Assembly (NCBI GenBank): GCA_942491385.1
Contig: CALOAF010000002.1
Location: 248,001-312,000 of the forward strand
Source of the DNA: UBA6170 sp942491385
Lineage (GTDB): Bacteria > Chloroflexota > Anaerolineae > Anaerolineales > Anaerolineaceae
Reading direction: 5' to 3'
Length of the DNA: 64,000 nucleotides
The position numbers and the translations under genes are program-made. The notes under the pieces were generated by a model. That model was not told where the DNA came from. It saw only the letters and a program-made list of their open reading frames with translations, and searched no databases. Below are positions 46,732 through 55,545 of this stretch, piece by piece. Every line of letters starts with the position of its first letter. Within the stretch, counting starts at the first letter, position 1.

Positions 46732-47904
46732 ATGGATGTGGTCAGTATTGCCTCAAATATGGTCAGGATACCCAGCTATTCCCTGCTGGAAAATAGTGAA
46801 AGCGCAGTGGCATCCTATATCCACGAGTTTTTAAGCGCTGAAGGAATAACAACACAACTAACGGAAGCAGAACCGGGTCGTTTTAATGTAACTGGTGTTC
46901 TCAAAGGTACCGGTCAAGGACGATCACTGATGCTATGTGGACACATGGATACCGTACCAGCTTACGGGATGAGTGATCCCTTTTCAGGACGGGTTGAAGA
47001 TGGAAAGCTGTATGGAAGAGGCTCTTGTGATATGAAAGGACCCCTGGCTGCCATGCTGGCTGCCTTCATTGGTATTAAACGGTCCGGTACAACTCTTCTG
47101 GGCGACCTGATTTTTGCTGGTGTCATTGATGAAGAACAGAAGGGAAAAGGCATAGAGCATTTAGCCAAACATGGACCCTTCGTAGATGCAGCAGTCATCG
47201 GTGAGCCCACAGACATGCGCCTGGCTCTTGGACATAAGGGTCTGGAATGGCTCAAGATTGATGTCTTCGGGAAAAAAGTACATGGCGGCAGTATGAATAA
47301 GGGGATTAATGCCATTGCCATGGCCAGCAGGCTCATAGCAAGAATTTACGGACAATACACACCCATATTGAAAAAGAGAAAGCATCCCGTGCTGGGGCAC
47401 CCAACCATTAATGTTGGAAAAATTGAGGGGGGCGACCAACCTAGCACAGTACCAGGCTTGTGCACCTTGGAAGTCGACCGCCGCTGGATTCCAGAAGAAA
47501 GCATTGAGCAAGTTTATGATGAGCTTTTAGCAATCATCGACAAATTACATCGCCAGGATCCAAAATTTAACGCCGAGATTAATCGCTTTTTCTCAACAGG
47601 AGAGATCTTGCCGCATAAACCCTTCTGCACCGAGGAGAGCGATCCGCTCGTCCAGTCTGCTAATCGCGCTTTACGCCAATCAAGGTATCAGATTAGGAAA
47701 CCAACTGTTTTCCCGGCTTGGAGTGATGCTGGCGTTCTGGCAGCTTATACTCAGGCAAAATGCATCATCATGGGACCCGGAGACCTGACATTAGCACATA
47801 CCTCCGAGGAATATATTGAAACAAAAGCGTTAGAACAAGCAGCTAAATTCTATGGCATGCTGGCACTGGATTACTGTGGTAGGCAGAGGTTGAGCGATGC
47901 TTAA
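46732..47904 (+). CDS. M20-family metallopeptidase (ArgE/DapE type)
   Basis: This protein of about 390 residues has GHMDTVPAYG (zinc His and base Asp), GRGSCDMKGPLAA (bridging Asp), DEEQKGKG (catalytic Glu) and a C-terminal His in LAHTSEE. A dimerisation lid (KVHGGSMNKG) lies between. Homologues begin with an extra helix, and here the in-frame codons from 46696 (EEHIHRMDVV) supply it. However, the best-placed start, 6 bases after GAGGAG, is ATC (46696-46698), not ATG. It probably deacylates or cleaves dipeptides after import. Confidence 0.9.
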   Translation: MDVVSIASNMVRIPSYSLLENSESAVASYIHEFLSAEGITTQLTEAEPGRFNVTGVLKGTGQGRSLMLCGHMDTVPAYGMSDPFSGRVEDGKLYGRGSCDMKGPLAAMLAAFIGIKRSGTTLLGDLIFAGVIDEEQKGKGIEHLAKHGPFVDAAVIGEPTDMRLALGHKGLEWLKIDVFGKKVHGGSMNKGINAIAMASRLIARIYGQYTPILKKRKHPVLGHPTINVGKIEGGDQPSTVPGLCTLEVDRRWIPEESIEQVYDELLAIIDKLHRQDPKFNAEINRFFSTGEILPHKPFCTEESDPLVQSANRALRQSRYQIRKPTVFPAWSDAGVLAAYTQAKCIIMGPGDLTLAHTSEEYIETKALEQAAKFYGMLALDYCGRQRLSDA

Positions 47905-49198
47905 GCAAAAACTCGCAGCTTATATTGAAGAGCAAAAAGAAGAAATCATTCAACAGATTATAAAACTTGTCAGCTTCGCCAGCATCAACGGCAACAAAGC
48001 AGAAACCCAGGCCTGCCTGACATATTTCCTTCAGCACGCACAGCAGCTCGGATTCAAGACCTTGACCACCACAGACCAGGACGTGGGCATTGTAGAGATG
48101 GGGCAAGGTGAAGAAACAATTGGGATCCTTGTGCACCTGGATGTGGTAGGGATCGGTGACCGGGAGAAATGGACGAATGATCCCTTTGAAGGAGTTCAGC
48201 GCAAAGGCTACCTATGGGGTCGTGGCACTGAGGATGATAAGGGAGCAGCCGTCATGAGCCTGTATGCAATGAAAGCTGTCCAGCAATTGGGTTTGGCAAT
48301 GCACAGAAAAATTTGGCTGATTGTGGGAACCAGTGAGGAAGGCAAATGGACAGATATCGCCAGCTTCAAGCGGGAATTTCCAGTCCCATGTTGCGGTTAT
48401 TCCCCGGATGGACGCTTTCCAATTTTCAATATCGAAAAAGGGTATGCGGATATCAACCTTGAGTTCATGCGTGACGGACAACGGAACATCAAAAAGTTAC
48501 GCGCAGGGGACAGCCCGAATACCATCCCTTCCAAGGCGAAAATCACACTGCCGGATGGAAGAAACATCACAGTGCACGGCAAAGCGACCCACAGTTCTGT
48601 CCCGAAGCATGGAGATAATGCCATCATCAAACTGAGTAAAAAATTGGGGAGCATGCCGGAGTTGGATTTCGATTTTGTGCGCTTCATCCGGGACTATCTT
48701 GGCAATGATGGGCACACACCTAACTTGCGCATCGATGATGATAACGACCAGATCGAAGGTGAATATATCGGTCTGACCACGATCACACCGACCATCCTCA
48801 CCTTAACCGATGGGTCCGTCAGACTGACCATTAATATCAGGCACAAGTATGGTACGACCAGGGAAGATATCCTAAATGCCTTGGATGCCCACGCCAGTGA
48901 ATATGGGTACAAGGTGACAATATTGGATTTTTTGGAACCCATGTGGGTGAGTAAAGAGCATCCCTTCCTAAAAACACTAAAAGATGTATCCGAAGAGTAT
49001 GGTATGGATAGTAGCCTTCAATTTGCCCCTGGAACCAGTTATGCCAAATCGATGAAAAATTTCGTCTCCTGGGGTCCGGTTTTACCGCAAGAACCCGCTA
49101 CCGCCCATATTGAGGATGAACGGTTATCAATCGATACAATGATGCTGGCAACAAAGGTTTACGCAGGATTAATCAGTCGCATGACCATAGAAGGATGA
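47897..49198 (+). CDS. M20-family dipeptidase (Sapep/PepV-like)
   Basis: This 433-residue metallopeptidase has HLDVVGIGD (zinc His), RGTEDDKGAAVM (bridging Asp), GTSEEGKW (catalytic Glu), SPDGRFP, and the lid region KATHSSVPKHGDNA. The C-terminus has TSYAKSMKNFVSWGPVLP and HIEDERLSI, as in Sapep/PepV dipeptidases that hydrolyse dipeptides including those with D- or beta-residues. It overlaps the upstream M20 gene by 8 bases. Confidence 0.9.
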   Translation: MLKQKLAAYIEEQKEEIIQQIIKLVSFASINGNKAETQACLTYFLQHAQQLGFKTLTTTDQDVGIVEMGQGEETIGILVHLDVVGIGDREKWTNDPFEGVQRKGYLWGRGTEDDKGAAVMSLYAMKAVQQLGLAMHRKIWLIVGTSEEGKWTDIASFKREFPVPCCGYSPDGRFPIFNIEKGYADINLEFMRDGQRNIKKLRAGDSPNTIPSKAKITLPDGRNITVHGKATHSSVPKHGDNAIIKLSKKLGSMPELDFDFVRFIRDYLGNDGHTPNLRIDDDNDQIEGEYIGLTTITPTILTLTDGSVRLTINIRHKYGTTREDILNALDAHASEYGYKVTILDFLEPMWVSKEHPFLKTLKDVSEEYGMDSSLQFAPGTSYAKSMKNFVSWGPVLPQEPATAHIEDERLSIDTMMLATKVYAGLISRMTIEG

Positions 49199-49212
49199 GT
49201 TAGGACTCCATA

Positions 49213-49977
49213 ATGAATCCAAAGACAAAAACCAGGATGAGCAGCTTGGAAAAAGGTTTGTATCTGTTGGCAATTTTTGCCAGGGTACCTTTTAAATATA
49301 CCGTCTCTCAACTGGAACAAATCACCGAGTTCAATCGCACAACCATTTATAGAATCGTATCCACCCTGGAAAAGACAGGTATGTTGATTAAAGATAACCA
49401 AAGTAAAGTCTACAAGATGGGTCCAATGACCTATCACCTGGGCAACATTTACCTCAGCAATGCCAATTATAAGGATAGCATCTTAAATATCCTGGAAAAG
49501 ATCTCTAAAGAATCGGCTGAATCAGTGGGCATCGCTCATCGGGTTGGCAACAAAGTGGTCTCCCTGTTTGAGGTGGAAACCTATCAGATCGTCAAGATCA
49601 ATGACCAGCCGGGCACATATTATCCCATGAACCGTGGCTGCTATGGTAAATGCCTGATGGCATACCATGACCCCGTGGTGGTGGAAAAATTACTGGATGA
49701 AACAATCTTCGAAAAAGTCGCTCCCAATGCCCTGACAGACAAAGAAGCCATCCTGAGAGAATATGCCCGCATCAGAGAACAAGGCTACGTAGAGAGCGTG
49801 GATGAAGTAGCATCATATATCTGTGCTGTCGGTGTACCCCTGCGTAACCCGGACAATCGTGTTGAAAATGTGGTGGCAATCTCCTTCTTCCGTCAGGATG
49901 ATTACCTGGAGAAAATAGCCAGGATGAAAGCCATTTTATTCAAATATCAACCAGAATTGGAGAAATATATTGTGTAG
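49213..49977 (+). CDS. IclR-family transcriptional regulator
   Basis: The 254-residue protein has an N-terminal winged helix (LEQITEFNRTTIYRIVSTLE, about 31-50) and a C-terminal IclR effector domain (about 85-250, RGCYGKCLMAYHDP, VDEVASYICAVGVPL). It is the last gene of the peptide operon (14 bases after the dipeptidase) and probably controls that operon. The ligand could be an imported peptide product. Confidence 0.9.
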   Translation: MNPKTKTRMSSLEKGLYLLAIFARVPFKYTVSQLEQITEFNRTTIYRIVSTLEKTGMLIKDNQSKVYKMGPMTYHLGNIYLSNANYKDSILNILEKISKESAESVGIAHRVGNKVVSLFEVETYQIVKINDQPGTYYPMNRGCYGKCLMAYHDPVVVEKLLDETIFEKVAPNALTDKEAILREYARIREQGYVESVDEVASYICAVGVPLRNPDNRVENVVAISFFRQDDYLEKIARMKAILFKYQPELEKYIV

Positions 49978-49981
49978 GGGT

Positions 49982-50044
49982 GATGACGCCACCTACATTG
50001 CTGGTGCAACCCTGTATGTGGATGGTGGCATGATCTGTACCCGA
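49982..50044 (+). pseudogene. C-terminal scrap of an SDR gene
   Basis: DDATYIAGATLYVDGGM is the classic end block of SDR family reductases (the [FIY]xxG-x-x-x-x-V-D-G-G motif). It begins 4 bases after the iclR stop with no SDR body before it, and runs on into unrelated sequence. A deletion or recombination joint is the simplest reading. Confidence 0.75.
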
Positions 50045-50149
50045 ATGAAAAACTGGTTTCATCCAACTCTGTTTGGCATCCTACATAGAGACACAATTAA
50101 GCGACCAGACCTATTTACATAAATCCCCCGACACCTGCAATTAAGTTCG

Positions 50150-50617
50150 CTAGGCGGGTTTTGCCAGCATTGTACGTCTGATCGTTGCAAAATAGTGTAA
50201 GCTGGCAGACAATATACCACCGCCAATCCCCAGATATAGGATCGCAAGTAAGGGCTTTGGAAAAATTGAATTGGTGCGTAAGAAAATTCCAAGGAAGATC
50301 ATGAACACGACCAGTGGATAACTCGTCCATCCCTGAAAGGCAAACAGACAGATTTTTTTACCTTTCAATCCATTAATGCGTAGAATGTTCTTTTTGGCCA
50401 GTTTTGAAAAGCCGAAAAGATAGATCCCGGTTGCTAATAAGAGCCCAGCCAAAACGAGCAACAGCCTGGAAGATAAACTGACTGGTATCAACCAATTTGA
50501 GGCAAACCGGATCAGCATTAAGCCTACCCCGAACCAAATTAATCCAGCCAGGAGTTGCAGCCAGATCTTTTGCACACCAGGTTTCAACTTGAGTAGAAAA
50601 CGTAGAATAGGATTCAT
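50150..50617 (-). CDS. Membrane protein, unknown
   Basis: Starting at ATG 50617 (MNPILRFLLKLKPG) the protein has 155 residues and about five hydrophobic helices. A conserved-looking centre (KKNILRINGLKGKKICLFAFQGW) lies between helices 2 and 3; it is a long basic loop. A longer start at 50806 would add 63 residues that are not protein-like. I recognise the type as a small uncharacterised membrane family but can give no function. Confidence 0.65.
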   Translation of the reverse strand: MNPILRFLLKLKPGVQKIWLQLLAGLIWFGVGLMLIRFASNWLIPVSLSSRLLLVLAGLLLATGIYLFGFSKLAKKNILRINGLKGKKICLFAFQGWTSYPLVVFMIFLGIFLRTNSIFPKPLLAILYLGIGGGILSASLHYFATIRRTMLAKPA

Positions 50618-51109
50618 TTTTTTACCATCAACAACCTTACAAAGAGAATGTAAACCGAAACGTACGGTTTTTATTTTTGATACACTCTGTCGGCCTGAAA
50701 ATCTGAACAACTGCCACCAAAATCTGGGTGACCGAAGGAACTGCCAGTGGAACGCCTCATGCCTAATTGATGCATAAAACCTCATTGTCTTCCGCAAGAG
50801 CAGCACTCATTAGGATAACAATTGTCAGACGGGTAATTTTATATCTGCATGAAACAAAAGTCAATCGGGACTGATTTTTTATTTGACTTCCCCTTTTCAG
50901 AGAAACCACAAAATTGCATTCCTAATTCATTCCAGAATTCTCAATTTATGAAAGTAGCCCGGATTTAAATTGCCGGGCTGGTTTTGTGGGAAAGAAGATA
51001 AAAACTGAGGAGTGTGAGTTGTCAAACATAACATAAAAAAGAAATTGATTTCTGCACCAAGACATGCTAGAAAAATTAATTGGATAAGTTGTACTTCCCT
51101 GTCCGAATG
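50618..51109. other. Gene-poor stretch with one hairpin
   Basis: No supported gene. AGCCCGG-10 bases-CCGGGCT (50956-50979) is a perfect 7-bp GC-rich hairpin followed by a short T-rich stretch on the plus strand (GGTTTTGT). It may be an old terminator. The rest is AT-rich without recognisable signals. Confidence 0.4.
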
Positions 51110-51570
51110 CTAGACTTTCAACACTCCGCGGAATCCACGGGCACCATAATAAGAATCCGCCCCATTGTGATAAATGAAGACTGTGTTATAGCGGCGATCA
51201 CCAAAGATGGCTCCCCCAAGTTTTCGAATATCGTCCGGAGTTTTCAACCAGCTCGACGTTTTGGTATCGAACTTTCCCAGTTTTTGCAACGCTCGATATT
51301 GATCCTCGGTTCAATGCCCATGGCAGCAGCCATATCAATAGCGTTATTTTTTGGCTTATGTTCTTTCCTTGACTCCAGCGCTTCACGGTCGTAACAAACA
51401 CTTCTGCGGCCTTTAGGACTTTCCGCTGAACAATCATAAAAAATGTATTCGCCCGTCTTTTTATCATGACCAACAACATCCGGTTCACCGCCAGTTCTTT
51501 CCATTTCATTGAGTGACCACAGTTTTTCAGTATTAGCTTCCAGCTTTGCTTGTACTTTAGCCCATTCAAG
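51110..51570 (-). pseudogene. Frameshifted, 5'-truncated DUF4256 gene
   Basis: The minus strand gives LEWAKVQAKLEANTEKLWSL, then TGGEPDVVGHDKKTGEYIFYD, RRSVCYDREALESRKEHKP and NAIDMAAAMGIE. There (about 51305) the frame breaks. The next frame continues YRALQKLGKFDTKTSSW, TPDDIRKLGGAIFGDRRYNT and ADSYYGARGFRGVLKV, then TAG. These are the successive blocks of DUF4256 proteins (about 185 residues, function unknown). The first 30 or so residues are missing where the diaminopropionate ammonia-lyase gene begins. A second, shorter remnant of the family is at 32959-33090. Confidence 0.85.
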
Positions 51571-51576
51571 AATGAG

Positions 51577-52827
51577 ATGAACGAAAAGCCTATTGAGTGG
51601 TTGGAAAACCCTTTTAAAAATCAAGATGATGAATTCAAAGCAGTCAAAGAGTTCTTACCACCCGAACTGGTGCGCAAAATCCGTGGTTTTCATCGCCAAA
51701 TTCCTGGCTATCGAATGAGTCCCCTTAAAGGTCTTTCCAATCTTTCTTCGAGACTGGGGCTGGGCGGAATTTGGGTCAAGGATGAATCAGCCCGTCTGAA
51801 TTTACAATCATTTAAGGTATTGGGGGGTTCCTACGCAATCTATAAGCTGATTCAGAAACGTTTGGGGCTTGAAGATCAGGAGGTAAGTTTCTCCGATTTA
51901 ACCAGTGGGGTCATGCGTGAAAAATTAGGTGACCTGACCTTCGCAGCAGCGACCGACGGGAACCATGGGAGGGGTGTAGCCTGGTCTGCCAAGCAGATGG
52001 GCTTCAAATCCATCATCTATGTACACAAACTAACTTCCCAGGCACGCATTCGCACCATTGAAGGGAACGGTGCAAAAGTAGTCGTTGTGGATGGAAACTA
52101 TGATGATGCGGTACGACAGGTGGAAAAGGACGCAGAGACAAACGGTTGGCAGGTGATCTCCGATACTTCCTGGGAAGGTTATGAGGATATTCCCAGATGG
52201 GTTATGCAAGGCTATTCCACCATGCTCAGCGAAGTTCAGGAACAATTGGCTGCCCAGGGTCTTAGCAAGCCTACCCACGTCTTCGTACAGGCGGGCGTTG
52301 GCTCATTAGCAGCAGCAACGACTGGTTTTTACACCAGTCTGTTTGGCAACGACCGTCCGAAATCAATTGTGGTAGAGCCAACCCGCGCCGCTTGCCTCTT
52401 TCACTCAGTAAAAATGGGGGATGGTAAACCTCACACAGTAGACGGTGATTTGAACACAATTATGGCGGGCTTGGCTTGTGGTGAACCAAATCCCATCGCC
52501 TGGCAAATCCTGAAGGATACAGCTGATTATTTTGCAATTTGCCCAGACTACGTTGCAGCCATGGGAATGCGCGTTTATGGTGTCCCCATGCATGAAGATC
52601 CGGCGATCATCTCAGGTGAATCGGGTGCGGTCACCTTAGGAGCGCTCATGTACATCTCCAAACTGGCAACGATGAAAGATCTACGTGACCAACTTGATCT
52701 AGGACTTGACTCGCATATCTTGTTGATCAATACGGAAGGGAATACTTCTCCGGATGATTTTCGATATGTTGTTTGGGAAGGCGGAATCCCGGTTCCAAGT
52801 GAATACAAAATGTACTCGCCCGGCTAA
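51577..52827 (+). CDS. dpaL: Diaminopropionate ammonia-lyase
   Basis: This 416-residue PLP enzyme (fold type II) splits 2,3-diaminopropionate into pyruvate and two ammonia, also acting on some D-amino acids such as D-serine. The Schiff-base lysine is Lys80 in LQSFKVLGGSYA. The acid ATDGNHGRG (Asp127) and VISDTSWEGYEDIP are present, and the glycine-rich QAGVGSLAAA binds phosphate. I chose the ATG at 51577 because the homology begins with PIEWLENPF; an upstream ATG at 51550 lies in the DUF4256 remnant. It is monocistronic, and its promoter must lie within the pseudogene. Confidence 0.93.
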   Translation: MNEKPIEWLENPFKNQDDEFKAVKEFLPPELVRKIRGFHRQIPGYRMSPLKGLSNLSSRLGLGGIWVKDESARLNLQSFKVLGGSYAIYKLIQKRLGLEDQEVSFSDLTSGVMREKLGDLTFAAATDGNHGRGVAWSAKQMGFKSIIYVHKLTSQARIRTIEGNGAKVVVVDGNYDDAVRQVEKDAETNGWQVISDTSWEGYEDIPRWVMQGYSTMLSEVQEQLAAQGLSKPTHVFVQAGVGSLAAATTGFYTSLFGNDRPKSIVVEPTRAACLFHSVKMGDGKPHTVDGDLNTIMAGLACGEPNPIAWQILKDTADYFAICPDYVAAMGMRVYGVPMHEDPAIISGESGAVTLGALMYISKLATMKDLRDQLDLGLDSHILLINTEGNTSPDDFRYVVWEGGIPVPSEYKMYSPG

Positions 52828-52847
52828 TAGGCATGGTAATCCTCAAC

Positions 52848-53825
52848 TTACAGAGATGTGATTCCCATTCTGTTCAGGATGCGCCACGCCATCAGAGTCA
52901 ACCACCGGGAGGGAGTTTTTTTCTGCCCAAACTCCCAATCCTTCCAGGCTGTCCATACTGACTCAAGCGTAAAACATCCTTGTGGATCAGCCTTTCCGAT
53001 CAAAATTTCAAGCATATCGAGCAAGCGCTTGTCATCCCTGAGCCAATGAAAGCGTGACAGGATATCCAAAACATGCATCAGGTCATACCATACAAAAGGA
53101 ACTTTGAGTTTGCGAAAATCAGTCCCCATATAGAAGATATAAGGGTGTCGGGTTTCACTTTCACTCCATAAATTAAGCAAAGTCTCTACCCCAATATGAG
53201 TAGCAGGGCTATCGTGAAATGCTTCGATCTCTGAGAGAACCTTAAGCATTGCAAGATTGGCAAATGGGCAGGGGTCATCTTTGCGTCCTGGTCCGCGGAA
53301 ATTACCCAGCTCCTTCGAGACTGCGCATGGCCAACCATTATCACGCAGCAACCCAACCAGGAATTCGACCGCGGTCTTCACTGCCGGGTCATCCTCCAAA
53401 CCAAATTTAGCCAATGCATAAACGCTCAAGGGAGCGTCACACAACGCCCAGGCCCATTGATCCTCACCCGTTCCACCATAATGCTTGGCGACATTCATGG
53501 GGAGTTGAAAAGGGCCTTCGTCGGATTGTTGCGCAAGGATGCGAGCCACTATTTTTTCCACGCCAGGATCATTGACATTCAAGCCCAGGTCGGCGATAAA
53601 CGTCAGTTTGTGGAATGGCTGGCTGGCACTTTTATGGCTGGCAATCACCTTCCCCGGCCATTCCCCTAATTCCGAAAGCAATTTTTGTACCTGAGGGTAC
53701 ACCAGCATGGAAGCCCGTGCCGCTTGAACATGAGAATCATTTTCAGGTTGACTCATTAAATCACACCTGGTTCGATATGCAATCCAGTGTTCCCCTTCCA
53801 GCAGCCAATCGATGGGAGCATTCAT
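52848..53825 (-). CDS. Alpha-alpha toroid (terpene cyclase/prenyltransferase-fold) protein, unknown
   Basis: This 325-residue protein has repeated helical pairs and an N-terminus PIDWLLEGEHWIAYRTRCDL of a family often annotated as prenyltransferase-like or terpene-cyclase-like. It has no DxDD or DDxx cyclase motif, so enzymatic activity is unsure. It is convergent with dpaL (20 bases apart) and not in an evident operon. Confidence 0.65.
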   Translation of the reverse strand: MNAPIDWLLEGEHWIAYRTRCDLMSQPENDSHVQAARASMLVYPQVQKLLSELGEWPGKVIASHKSASQPFHKLTFIADLGLNVNDPGVEKIVARILAQQSDEGPFQLPMNVAKHYGGTGEDQWAWALCDAPLSVYALAKFGLEDDPAVKTAVEFLVGLLRDNGWPCAVSKELGNFRGPGRKDDPCPFANLAMLKVLSEIEAFHDSPATHIGVETLLNLWSESETRHPYIFYMGTDFRKLKVPFVWYDLMHVLDILSRFHWLRDDKRLLDMLEILIGKADPQGCFTLESVWTAWKDWEFGQKKTPSRWLTLMAWRILNRMGITSL

Positions 53826-53921
53826 AATGTTTTTCCTTGAATTAAGTATACACCTGAGTAAAAAATGGTTGTATCAATAGGTTGGTATTTCTGCATTAAT
53901 TATCTGGAAAGAATGCCAGGA

Positions 53922-54431
53922 TCAGGAATAGGAGAATGTTTCATTGATGAGAAACTTCTTAATTTCTTTCATTGCCCAGATATAGTGACTGCCGGTGGTG
54001 GAGTTGAGATAGGCCACCAGCTTGTTGTGGTTCATCCAGGGATACAAACCGGGTGTGGTCAGTTCACCATCTGAGAGGCTCTCAATAAACTGTATCGATT
54101 TGGCATGTGAAGTCCGGAACATTACCAGCGCGTCTTCTATGGATAGATGCTCATATTTCTCATAGATAGCCTGGTTGAGCGCAGGCAGTTGACTCCATTT
54201 ATAACCAGGCGCAGGCACAGCCGGGTTCTCGCCCCGTAAGCCTGTCTCATACCAGACAAAAAACATTTGTTGCCATTCATAGAGGTGCATAAGAATGTCT
54301 TTCACCGACTTTTGTGGCGCATTCTTCGCTGCCATTTGTTCAGGTGACAGGCTGGACAAATACGTTTCAAGCTTTTGGTATTGCTTTTGAGCGACTTCGA
54401 GTAGTTGGGTTTTATTGAGTGGACGTGGCAT
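53922..54431 (-). CDS. ClbS/DfsB-family four-helix protein (DinB-like)
   Basis: This 169-residue protein begins PRPLNKTQLLEVAQKQYQKL. It has SVKDILMHLYEWQQMFFVWY and ends GSHYIWAMKEIKKFL, matching the ClbS/DfsB family of DinB-like four-helix bundles. ClbS from the colibactin cluster is a cyclopropane hydrolase giving self-protection. In most genomes the role of relatives is unknown, and no colibactin-like genes are near. Confidence 0.85.
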   Translation of the reverse strand: MPRPLNKTQLLEVAQKQYQKLETYLSSLSPEQMAAKNAPQKSVKDILMHLYEWQQMFFVWYETGLRGENPAVPAPGYKWSQLPALNQAIYEKYEHLSIEDALVMFRTSHAKSIQFIESLSDGELTTPGLYPWMNHNKLVAYLNSTTGSHYIWAMKEIKKFLINETFSYS

Positions 54432-54569
54432 GTTTTATTTTCCTCATACTATTTATCGATTGGGATTCAATTGTTGCAATGCTTCTAAGGTAGCTTGCTT
54501 CGGATTTGGGTCACACTGTAATAGACAAGGATACCGATCAGTTTTTCGATCACTGTTATTTTATCCTAC

Positions 54570-55019
54570 TTTGACTGAATGCCGCAGGATCATCTTGAGC
54601 TTTTCGGGGGTGGATGCAGTTGGTTTGGTTCTCCCACGCAATGATCAAAAACCTGAAACATTCAGCTTGATTGGCAACTGGCACCGCAGTCATTTTGACG
54701 CCATGCAATTTATTGAACTGGGCACATCTGGCAAAAAAAACCATCGGCATAGACTGGCTGACGCGACATCTGCAGAGCATACCATATTTACTGGCTCATT
54801 TCACGGGTGGTTCACAGGCCATGTCACTTCTGGGAGCTAGCGACGCTATTTTGATGAGTGATCCCTCCGGTTTTAAGTTGATGGTCATTGGAGTTATAAA
54901 GGGGTGCAGCTGGCTGACATTCGCGATCTATACAACAGCGACTCCTGGCTGCAGTTGGTTAGGATACACATGAAAATCAGATTAACGCCTACCTACCGGG
55001 CTCGGCCTATAATAATTGA
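54570..55019 (+). pseudogene. Probable decayed gene of unknown family
   Basis: Three overlapping plus-strand frames read as one broken protein: VDAVGLVLPRNDQKPETF and LIGNWHRSHFDAMQFIELG (frame 1), KKTIGIDWLTRHLQSIPYLL and GASDAILMSDPSGFKLMVIG (frame 2), QLADIRDLYNSDSWLQLV (frame 3), then HENQINAYLPGSAYNN and a stop (frame 2 again). The amino-acid make-up looks coded and the breaks are single-base. Some parts resemble GAF-type sensor domains but not enough to name it. Confidence 0.4.
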
Positions 55020-55099
55020 ATTTCAAAATTATCTTGATATTTTTCGCGTTACCCATTCCAATCAGCCGTGCTGGAATCTCTTTCGCCGATTATATTTCC

Positions 55100-55444
55100 C
55101 TATCCAAATATCGCAAAACCTTCACCAAAAACTCGAAAGATGCCAGCCATAAGCATTAATCCACTGAGGAAAGTTATACCCACCACAAATGCCAGGTCTA
55201 AACGCAGAAATTTTTGCAGATAAAAGAAATTCAGTGGGTCAGGGGTGATAGCTCGAAAAAATCGATAAAAGTTTTTTGCGCGAAGGTAAAGAAAATAACC
55301 AATCAATATAAAAAGCGAGCCCATTACCAGATTTATCGCCCAGCCAATTGAGCTCAAGGCAATACTTCCAATGGTAAGAAAACCAAGTCCAGTCCAGAGG
55401 ACTGTGCCCACATAAGCAATGTTTTTATACCATTCAATTATCAT
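55100..55444 (-). CDS. Small membrane protein, unknown
   Basis: This 114-residue protein has four hydrophobic segments (about 7-30, 35-53, 82-104, and a shorter one) with basic loops (YLRAKNFYRFFRAI). It has no recognised motif. It lies alone between a decayed gene and the diguanylate cyclase gene. Confidence 0.5.
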   Translation of the reverse strand: MIIEWYKNIAYVGTVLWTGLGFLTIGSIALSSIGWAINLVMGSLFILIGYFLYLRAKNFYRFFRAITPDPLNFFYLQKFLRLDLAFVVGITFLSGLMLMAGIFRVFGEGFAIFG

Positions 55445-55545
55445 AGAGGTTATTCCTTAATCATTTCACATTAGAAAACAAGATGCTATTCAAAATGATC
55501 TGTAAAAATAATATTGCCTGACAATGGCCGGATTTTGACGTATCA

